Shown: positions 5,724 through 10,300 of the stretch, piece by piece
Position numbering within the stretch: position 1 is the stretch's first letter
Layout: every line of letters starts with the position of its first letter
From: Anaerolineales bacterium
GTDB lineage: Bacteria > Chloroflexota > Anaerolineae > Anaerolineales > UBA4823
Assembly: GCA_020853835.1 (NCBI GenBank)
Contig: JADYYC010000167.1
Location: forward strand, 1-10,300
DNA: 10,300 bases
Direction: 5' to 3'
Notes under the pieces: generated by a model
Seen by the model: the letters and a program-made list of their open reading frames with translations, nothing else
Databases searched by the model: none
What the model was told of the DNA's origin: nothing
Translations under genes and position numbers: made by a program

Positions 5724-6683
5724 GTGACCACAACTGACCCCCTTACCAACCTTGAAATGAAGACAGGAAAAACCAGCCTGCACTATCTGCTGGCTTTTGA
5801 CGGCTCGCCCCATGCACGGGCCGCTCTGGAGCTTTTGCTGGACCTTCCGATTTGCAGCGATATCTCAGCGGAAAATTGTATCTTGACCCTGATGACCGTA
5901 CTGCCCACCCAGTCGATCGGCGCTCATGAATTCCTGCAGGCTGCGCTGGATCAGGAGCAGCAACGGATGGAGGAAGCCGGTTTTATAGTGCATACGATCA
6001 TCAAGGCTGGAAATCCCGCCGCCACCATCAACGACTACGCCGACGAGATCCAGGCCGACATGATCCTGATCGGCGCCAAAGGGCTGCGCGCCGCGCTGGG
6101 GATCCCGCTTGGCGGGGTGGCCCAGCAGGTGGTCGAATATTCGCATTGCCCGGTGCTGGTCATGCGCGCCCCCTACCGCCAGATCCAGCGCGTCCTGCTG
6201 CTGGTGGACGGCTCGCCTTCCAGCCAAAGAGCGGTCGACTATCTGGCATTTAAGTGCCCGGAAGGAAAGCGCCGGCGCTGCACCTGGCTTCCCAAATCGG
6301 TCGAACTGACCGCCATGCACGTCCTGCCGCCCCCCATCGAAGATGAACCCTTCCGGCGCGCCTGGATGCTCGGCCCCGAAGCGCTTTACCCCACCCCGCT
6401 CCCGCTGATCAACAAAGAAGAGATCGAATCGGGCGAGCAGCGCGTGGCTGAAAAGCTGCTGGACGAGACGCTGGCGGTGCTGAGCCAGGGCGGCTTTGAC
6501 GCCCAGCGCGTGATTGTGCGGGGAGACGCCGCTGAAGTAGCCCTCGCCACCATTCGAGACAGGCAGATCGACCTGGTTGTGTGCGGATCGCGCGGGCTGA
6601 GCGCCATCAGCAGTTGGCTGCTTGGCAGCCTGTCGCGTAAAATGGTGCATTACGCCACCTGTTCAGTATTGATTGTCAAGTGA
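5724..6683 (+). CDS. Tandem-domain universal stress protein (UspA family)
   Basis: Cytoplasmic protein of 319 aa with two UspA-type alpha/beta domains in tandem. Domain 1 (about 19-152) opens HYLLAFDGS with D26 and carries G117-x2-G120-x9-G130-G131, in which the usual Ser/Thr after the last glycine is replaced by Gly. Domain 2 (about 157-319) opens VLLLVDGS and has the full ATP-binding pattern G288-x2-G291-x9-G301-S302, ending in the usual CSVLIVK strand. Domain 2 also carries a long insertion (PEGKRRRCTWLPKSVEL and the PPPIEDEPFRRAW region). USPs bind ATP or AMP and help survival under starvation or redox stress; the specific role here is unknown. It starts at GTG 5724 behind a strong Shine-Dalgarno and a dyad-covered promoter. 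The nitroreductase follows 45 nt later on the same strand. Confidence 0.92.
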   Translation: MTTTDPLTNLEMKTGKTSLHYLLAFDGSPHARAALELLLDLPICSDISAENCILTLMTVLPTQSIGAHEFLQAALDQEQQRMEEAGFIVHTIIKAGNPAATINDYADEIQADMILIGAKGLRAALGIPLGGVAQQVVEYSHCPVLVMRAPYRQIQRVLLLVDGSPSSQRAVDYLAFKCPEGKRRRCTWLPKSVELTAMHVLPPPIEDEPFRRAWMLGPEALYPTPLPLINKEEIESGEQRVAEKLLDETLAVLSQGGFDAQRVIVRGDAAEVALATIRDRQIDLVVCGSRGLSAISSWLLGSLSRKMVHYATCSVLIVK

Positions 6684-6716
6684 CCTGCGGAGGCCATTTG
6701 AAAAAACACCATCACC

Positions 6717-6722
6717 AGGAGA
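6717..6722 (+). promoter_or_regulatory. Ribosome binding site for the TTG-started nitroreductase
   Basis: AGGAGA lies 6 nt before TTG 6729. The next in-frame ATG is at codon 43, inside the conserved FMN-binding region, so the rare TTG start is well supported. Confidence 0.65.
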
Positions 6723-6728
6723 CACCGC

Positions 6729-7511
6729 TTGAACCGCACCCTTGAACTGATCGAGAAACGCCGCTCGATCCGCCTGTTCGACTCGACCCCGCTTGCGCAG
6801 CACGAAAAAGAAGCGATCCTGCACGCCGCGTTGCGCGCCCCCACCGCGGGGGCGATGATGCTCTACACCATCATCGAGGTAAACGACCCGCACAAAAAAG
6901 CAATCCTGGCCGAAACCTGCGACCACCAGGCGTTCATCGCCAGCGCGCCCTACCTGCTGCTCTTCCTGGCGGACTACCAGCGCTGGATGGACCTCTATGA
7001 GGCTGCCGGATGCGCCGCACGCGCCGCCGAGCTTGACCGGCAGACCCGCACCCCGGCCGAGGGCGACCTGTTCCTTGCCTTAATGGACGCCCTCATCGCC
7101 GCGCAGACGGCGGTCATCGCCGCCGAATCGCTCGGCATCGGCTCTTGCTACATCGGCGATATCATCGAGAATTGGGAACAACACCGGGAGCTTTTCAACC
7201 TGCCGCGCTACACCTTCCCGGCCGTACTGCTCTGCTTTGGACGGCCGAAGCGCGCTCCGCTAGGTAACCCCGTGCCGCGCTTCGACCCCAAGTTCATCGT
7301 CCATCAGGACGTGTACCGCCGCTTCTCCGCCGAGGAGCTCAACGACATGCACCTGCCGTTCGGGCAGCCCTCTTTCGAGCCCAAAGAATATCCCAACGGG
7401 GCGCAGAACGTGGTGCAGGCGAATTACTTGCGCAAGTTTATCGCCGATTTCTCATTTGAAATGACCCGCTCGGCGCGAGAGATGCTAAAAAACTGGCTCG
7501 AAGACCGTTAA
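6729..7511 (+). CDS. Nitroreductase-family FMN oxidoreductase (NfsA-like)
   Basis: FMN-dependent NAD(P)H oxidoreductase of the nitroreductase superfamily, 260 aa, normally a cytoplasmic dimer. Seen: EKRRSIRLF (9-17), the basic loop that binds the FMN phosphate; LRAPTAGAMM (35-44), equivalent to the usual A-P-S-x-x-N-x-Q loop but with Ala-Met-Met in place of the polar residues; ESLGIGSCYIGDI (133-145), the second flavin-binding stretch; and a C-terminal FIVHQDVYRRFSAEEL segment typical of the NfsA-like branch. The substrate cannot be read from sequence; quinones, flavins or nitro compounds are typical. It starts at TTG 6729 and follows the universal stress gene by 45 nt, so they may be co-expressed under redox or oxygen stress. 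It ends 1 nt before the convergent degV stop. Confidence 0.9.
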   Translation: MNRTLELIEKRRSIRLFDSTPLAQHEKEAILHAALRAPTAGAMMLYTIIEVNDPHKKAILAETCDHQAFIASAPYLLLFLADYQRWMDLYEAAGCAARAAELDRQTRTPAEGDLFLALMDALIAAQTAVIAAESLGIGSCYIGDIIENWEQHRELFNLPRYTFPAVLLCFGRPKRAPLGNPVPRFDPKFIVHQDVYRRFSAEELNDMHLPFGQPSFEPKEYPNGAQNVVQANYLRKFIADFSFEMTRSAREMLKNWLEDR

Positions 7512-7512
7512 A

Positions 7513-8373
7513 TCAGGCGAGATCTTCCAGCAGCGCCATCGGCGCCACGGCCGCCCCCACTATCCCGGGGCCGGTGTGAACACCCAGCACCGGCGAAATG
7601 CGCAAGATCTCCAGACGTCCGATGTTCAACCGCGCTCGGAGCAGCTCCGCCAGGTTCTGGGCCTGGTCGGCGAACTGTCCGTGCATGACCGAGACCCACA
7701 CCGGCGTCTGACCGTATTCCTGGACGAGGTGATCGACGATCATCGTGAGCGATTTGGCGATCGTGCGCGCTTTGCCGACCGTGCTGTATTTTCCATCCGC
7801 TCGATCCACCCGGATCACCGGTTTGATGTTGAGCAGCGCGCCCGCCAGCGCCTGGACGCGCCCGATCCGCCCGCCGCGCGCCAGGTAGCTGAGCGTTTCC
7901 AGGGTGTAGATCACCTCGGTGGAGGCGCGCAACTGCTCCAGGCGCTGGGTGACTGCCTCACGACTCCAACCTCTCTGGAACGCCCAGACAGCCGCCAATA
8001 CCTGAAAACGCTGTCCGCCCGAAAGCGTCTGACTGTCGAAAATGTGCACATACTCATCCAGGCCGTGTTCGGCGCCCAGCCGGGCAGAGCCGATCGTCCC
8101 GCTCAAACCCGATGAGATGTGAATGGATAGGATTTCTTCCTTGAGTTGAATCCATTTTTCATAGATGCGCCGGAACATCTCCGCGGATGGCTGGGCGGTA
8201 GTGGGGATCTCTGGCGCCATCTCCCGCAGGCGCGTGTAAAAGTCATCCGGCGTGATTTCGTCTGCGCTGATTTCAAGTCCGGGGAATTGGATAAACAGCG
8301 GCGCCACGGTGATCCCGAATTGCTCGATTTCCTCCCGGGTAAGATCTGCCGCGCTGTCCGTAACGATCTTCAT
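7513..8373 (-). CDS. DegV/FakB-type fatty-acid-binding protein
   Basis: DegV-family protein, 286 aa, cytoplasmic. Characterised members (FakB) hold a fatty acid and present it to the kinase FakA for phosphorylation and entry into phospholipid synthesis. Seen: KIVTDSAADL (2-11) at the N-terminus, the IPTTAQPS loop (56-63), HISSGLSGT (85-93) contacting the carboxylate, LSYLARGGRIG (161-171), LLNIKPVI (180-187), and VHTGPGIVG (265-273) near the end. All family landmarks are present and the length is normal. The start ATG is at 8371-8373 with AGGAG seven nt upstream on the minus strand (8381-8385 on the plus strand). No fakA-like gene lies in the window. It is convergent with the nitroreductase, stop codons 1 nt apart, and diverges from the palindrome-rich region. 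Confidence 0.93.
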   Translation of the reverse strand: MKIVTDSAADLTREEIEQFGITVAPLFIQFPGLEISADEITPDDFYTRLREMAPEIPTTAQPSAEMFRRIYEKWIQLKEEILSIHISSGLSGTIGSARLGAEHGLDEYVHIFDSQTLSGGQRFQVLAAVWAFQRGWSREAVTQRLEQLRASTEVIYTLETLSYLARGGRIGRVQALAGALLNIKPVIRVDRADGKYSTVGKARTIAKSLTMIVDHLVQEYGQTPVWVSVMHGQFADQAQNLAELLRARLNIGRLEILRISPVLGVHTGPGIVGAAVAPMALLEDLA

Positions 8374-8555
8374 GTGTAGTCTCCTGATCGGCTAAAATAT
8401 GCGATAGCTGGCCGCGCAGGATCGATGTTGAGACGAAACGCGGACCGCGATTGCCAATTGTATCAACTTTTGCGAACATTGGCCGAGAATCGTCTGAAAG
8501 AATTTTATTACTGGCAGTTTGGGAAAACAGGGATCGTCATTGCGAACAACTCCAC

Positions 8556-8568
8556 AGCGCGAGGCGCT
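8556..8568. repeat. Short GC-rich 5-3-5 inverted repeat
   Basis: AGCGC (8556-8560) and GCGCT (8564-8568) pair around GAG, just after the GTCATT-type sequence at 8535-8545. It is small and reported mainly as part of the cluster. Confidence 0.35.
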
Positions 8569-8579
8569 ATTCTATCTTG

Positions 8580-8600
8580 AAGAAACTGAGGAAGTTTCTT
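8580..8600. repeat. Perfect 8-5-8 inverted repeat
   Basis: AAGAAACT (8580-8587) and AGTTTCTT (8593-8600) are exact reverse complements with a GAGGA spacer. There is no T-tract and no adjacent gene end, so a terminator role is unlikely; it looks like part of the repeat island. Confidence 0.5.
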
Positions 8601-8627
8601 GGGAGGTCCGCTTATCGGGCCGAAGCT

Positions 8628-8642
8628 GTCTATACTATAGAC
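8628..8642. repeat. Perfect 6-3-6 inverted repeat overlapping the large hairpin
   Basis: GTCTAT (8628-8633) and ATAGAC (8637-8642) are exact reverse complements around ACT. The right arm shares four bases with the left arm of the 15-bp hairpin at 8639-8671, so the two structures compete. Confidence 0.45.
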
Positions 8643-8671
8643 TTCCGAAGTCTCACAGACTTCGGAAGTCT
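8639..8671. repeat. Perfect 15-bp hairpin with self-palindromic arms
   Basis: AGACTTCCGAAGTCT (8639-8653) and AGACTTCGGAAGTCT (8657-8671) are exact reverse complements with a CAC loop. Each arm is itself a 7-1-7 palindrome, so the site can fold as one long stem or two short ones. No poly-T follows and no gene ends here on either strand, so it is not an obvious terminator. Confidence 0.7.
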
Positions 8672-8693
8672 GCCCCGCGCGACGCGCCCCAGG

Positions 8694-8777
8694 CGTCCTT
8701 GCGAAGGAGCGCAGCGACTGAAGCAATCCCCCTTTCCCAATCGGGAGATCGCTTCGCACAGAACGCTCGCGATGACG
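8694..8777. repeat. Imperfect long inverted repeat with CGTCNTTGCGA-type ends (dispersed intergenic element)
   Basis: The left part begins CGTCCTTGCGA (8694-8704) and runs through GAAGCAATCCCC (about 8720-8731). The right part begins GGGAGATCGCTTCGC (about 8743-8757) and ends TCGCGATGACG (8767-8777), whose reverse complement is CGTCATCGCGA. The arms pair with several mismatches in the middle, giving a long stem. This matches the general form of a dispersed palindromic element seen in many bacterial intergenic regions (recalled, not searched). Confidence 0.6.
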
Positions 8778-8812
8778 CGCCTTTGTCTGCCCTGGATGAC
8801 ACCCGCCTCTCA

Positions 8813-8829
8813 CGTCATTGAGAATGACG
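8813..8829. repeat. Perfect 7-3-7 inverted repeat with GTCATT arms
   Basis: CGTCATT (8813-8819) and AATGACG (8823-8829) pair exactly around GAG. It looks like two ends of the dispersed GTCATT element brought together with the interior lost, although independent origin is possible. Confidence 0.55.
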
Positions 8830-8905
8830 CAATCTCCCCGCGGGCTTCTCCCGGCAACTGCTTCTGGCGTAAACCGCCCTCCTGATGACACCGAGAGACT
8901 GCCAC

Positions 8906-8924
8906 GCCGCCAAAGAACGGCGGC
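8906..8924. repeat. GC-rich 6-7-6 inverted repeat
   Basis: GCCGCC (8906-8911) and GGCGGC (8919-8924) are exact reverse complements around an A-rich loop. No T-run follows. The function is unknown. Confidence 0.4.
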
Positions 8925-8955
8925 TCGCAGAGACGTAAGGGTGTCATTCTGAAGC

Positions 8956-8981
8956 GAAGAGCGCTTAGGAAGAGCGCTTAG
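8956..8981. repeat. Exact tandem duplication of a 13-mer
   Basis: GAAGAGCGCTTAG occurs twice head to tail (8956-8968 and 8969-8981) with no mismatch. Each copy contains the palindrome AGCGCT. It follows directly after a TGTCATTCTGA end (8942-8952), suggesting a repeat element disturbed by a small duplication. Confidence 0.7.
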
Positions 8982-9005
8982 ATAAAACAGCTTGCACCTG
9001 CGTAA

Positions 9006-9022
9006 GGTTATGCTGAATAACC
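9006..9022. repeat. 6-5-6 dyad upstream of the membrane sensor gene
   Basis: GGTTAT (9006-9011) and ATAACC (9017-9022) are exact reverse complements, about 50 bp before the start at 9070. A -10-like TAAAAT lies at 9046-9051, but no matching -35 is seen at 17 bp. It could be an operator. Confidence 0.35.
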
Positions 9023-9069
9023 CCGATCATTCGCGCCCCCCGGTGTAAAATAAACACAGGTGAGAGGCA

Positions 9070-10300
9070 ATGTTTCGCCGGTTGACGCTGCCTGTGTACA
9101 TCGACGAGGACAAAAACCGCACCGCCAGGGCGCTCCAGGGCGTCCTGCGGGTGCTGTTGGTCGTCCTGCTGATCACCACGCCCATACTATTTGCCATCAA
9201 AAACCTTTCGGCCCTTTTGGGCAGTTGTTATTTGCTGGGTAGCATCATCATCACCTGGGCGCTGCTGAAAGTGCGGCGCCTCGAGCTGGCCAGCTTGTTC
9301 TTCATAGCCTCCAGCGTCTTGCTGCTGACCTACTTCATGTTGATCGGTCAGGGGGTGCACGACATCACCATCATCGCCCTCCCAATGCTGCTCGTCATGG
9401 CAGGGCTGACATTGAAGCGCAAGGCCTATCTCATCCTGGCTGGGGCGACGGTTTTCGCGGTCAATTTTGTCGTCTTTGCCGAAATCCATGGCTGGTTTCA
9501 CTCAGGGGCGCAGAGCCAGACGACCTACGCCGACCTGCTGGTCGTGTCGGCGATTTTGATCGCCACTATCGTCATCGTCCGCATGCTTGCGGATTACCTT
9601 TTCTCCAGCCTGAACACCATTCGCCAGGGCACTCAACGGCAGCGCGCGCTGTATCTTGAAACGCGCGCACAGGCCGAGCAGTTGCGCATTCTCAATCAGA
9701 TCAGCAGCGCCATCGCCGCAGGCCTTGACCTAGACCGCATGCTCGAGGAGCTGTACGTCCAACTCAAGCGCGTGCTACCGCTCGACTCGTTCTACGTGGC
9801 TCTCATCGACGAAAAGGTGGGGGTGATTACCTTTCCGATCTTCTACAGCTCCGGCGTCCGCGTCGAAATCCCCGCCGAGAGCCTGGATGCGGGGAGCGGC
9901 CTGACAGGCGAGGTGATCCGGTCTCGCAAAACCATCTATCTGCCGGACGTGTTCGATCAGGGCGCTCAGGAAGAGCATGAGATCATCTCGATCGGGCCGG
10001 GTGAGACCCGCTCCTACGTCGGGCTGCCGCTCCACTTGCATGGCGAGGTCTTCGGCGCCCTGTCGATCCAAAGCCAGCAGCCGCACGCCTACTTCAACGA
10101 TCAACTCCGCCTGCTGGAGACGATCACCGCTCAGGCTTCTGTGGCAATCGACAACGCCCGCCTTTTTGTCGAAGCCACCGCCACGCTCCGCCGTGACGAG
10201 CGGCTCAGCGAAGTCGCCCGCGTCATCAGCAGCACCCTCGACCTGCAATTCATCCTCGAAAACGTGGTGCGCCTGGCCGCGGAACTCCTCGAAGCGGATA
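9070..10300 (+). CDS. Six-helix membrane protein with tandem GAF domains (sensor), 3' end cut by the window
   Basis: The frame stays open from ATG 9070 to the window end, giving 410 residues of a longer protein. AGGTGA at 9058-9063 precedes the start by 6 nt. The N-terminus (LPVYIDEDKNRTARAL) is cytoplasmic-like. Six hydrophobic stretches follow at roughly 26-43, 48-66, 72-92, 98-115, 119-139 and 154-173. A linker helix (about 180-203) leads to a complete GAF domain (about 201-366, with LNQISSAIAAGLDLDRMLEEL at the front and YVGLPLHLHGEVFGALSIQS near the end). A second GAF begins at about 377 (LSEVARVISSTLDLQFILE). Proteins of this build usually continue into a histidine kinase, cyclase, GGDEF or phosphatase domain; the output domain lies beyond the window. 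The ligand is unknown. Confidence 0.85.
   Translation, partial: MFRRLTLPVYIDEDKNRTARALQGVLRVLLVVLLITTPILFAIKNLSALLGSCYLLGSIIITWALLKVRRLELASLFFIASSVLLLTYFMLIGQGVHDITIIALPMLLVMAGLTLKRKAYLILAGATVFAVNFVVFAEIHGWFHSGAQSQTTYADLLVVSAILIATIVIVRMLADYLFSSLNTIRQGTQRQRALYLETRAQAEQLRILNQISSAIAAGLDLDRMLEELYVQLKRVLPLDSFYVALIDEKVGVITFPIFYSSGVRVEIPAESLDAGSGLTGEVIRSRKTIYLPDVFDQGAQEEHEIISIGPGETRSYVGLPLHLHGEVFGALSIQSQQPHAYFNDQLRLLETITAQASVAIDNARLFVEATATLRRDERLSEVARVISSTLDLQFILENVVRLAAELLEAD

Larger units (their letters stand above)
8374..9069. other. About 700 bp non-coding, palindrome-rich intergenic island
   Basis: I find no credible gene here. Open frames of up to 144 codons cross the region on both strands, but their products are Arg/Ser/Pro-rich, match no family I know and run through inverted repeats. 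The stretch is instead a dense series of perfect short inverted repeats, several copies of a GTCATT-ended element, a 13-bp tandem duplication and, near the end, a dyad before the membrane sensor gene. Elements with ends such as CGTCATTGCGA and TGTCATTCTGA are familiar to me as dispersed intergenic repeats in Chloroflexota and some other bacteria. The individual structures are listed separately. Confidence 0.75.

Noticed and set aside
5865..6650. 261-codon minus-strand open frame opposite the universal stress gene
   Set aside because: It is an antisense shadow; both Usp domains are intact in the plus frame, and the minus product shows no known domain.
8639..8671. Rho-independent terminator
   Set aside because: The stem is excellent, but no T-tract follows on either strand and neither flanking gene ends toward it (degV and the sensor gene diverge away).
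8451..8885. 144-codon plus-strand open frame in the intergenic island
   Set aside because: It runs through several inverted repeats, its product is low-complexity and basic with no recognisable domain, and overlapping open frames of similar quality exist on both strands.
8508..8891. 127-codon minus-strand open frame in the same island
   Set aside because: The product resembles the translation of GTCATT-type repeats (RHRERSVRSDLPIGKGG) that is often misannotated as hypothetical protein; no ribosome binding site or codon pattern supports it.
8535..8985. CRISPR array
   Set aside because: The repeats differ in sequence, spacing and orientation, there are no regular spacers, and no cas genes are present.

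Overview
The window looks like chromosomal DNA from a GC-rich anaerobic or facultative bacterium. Chloroflexota, probably Anaerolineae, is my best guess. That guess rests on general style: a ferredoxin-containing MinD-type ATPase, a DegV protein, a many-helix membrane protein with tandem GAF domains, and intergenic GTCATT-type palindromic repeats. No rRNA or other marker gene is present, so the phylum is an inference. I see no phage, plasmid, IS, CRISPR, tRNA or rRNA signal.

Layout. (1) 25-2309, plus strand: a three-gene cluster with a MinD/Mrp-type P-loop ATPase carrying two inserted 4Fe-4S motifs, a MIP18/DUF59 protein (4-nt overlap) and a TYW1-like radical SAM protein. These families point to Fe-S cluster handling; the substrate is unknown. 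The cluster probably begins upstream of the window. (2) 2310-5517, plus strand: an AT-rich control region with a good sigma-70-type promoter, a near-consensus Fur box and two further perfect dyads. It is followed by fur, feoA, feoB and a FeoC-like cysteine-bearing winged-helix protein, tightly packed or overlapping. This is a self-contained ferrous iron uptake operon whose own Fur repressor is the first gene. (3) 5518-7511, plus strand: an intergenic region with a GC-rich hairpin and a perfect 9-5-9 dyad over a consensus -35 box, then a two-domain universal stress protein and a nitroreductase, probably co-transcribed. (4) 7513-8373, minus strand: a DegV/FakB-type fatty-acid-binding protein, ending 1 nt from the nitroreductase stop.

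(5) 8374-9069: about 700 bp with no credible gene, packed with perfect and imperfect inverted repeats, copies of a GTCATT-ended dispersed element and a 13-bp tandem duplication. (6) 9070 to the window end, plus strand: a membrane sensor-type protein (six predicted helices, one full GAF domain and the start of a second), cut off by the window edge.

The whole window reads as ordinary core and regulatory sequence. I do not see a clearly new system. The points most worth a second look are the split Mrp-like ATPase/MIP18/radical SAM cluster, the unidentified dyads beside the fur and usp promoters, and the palindrome-rich island.
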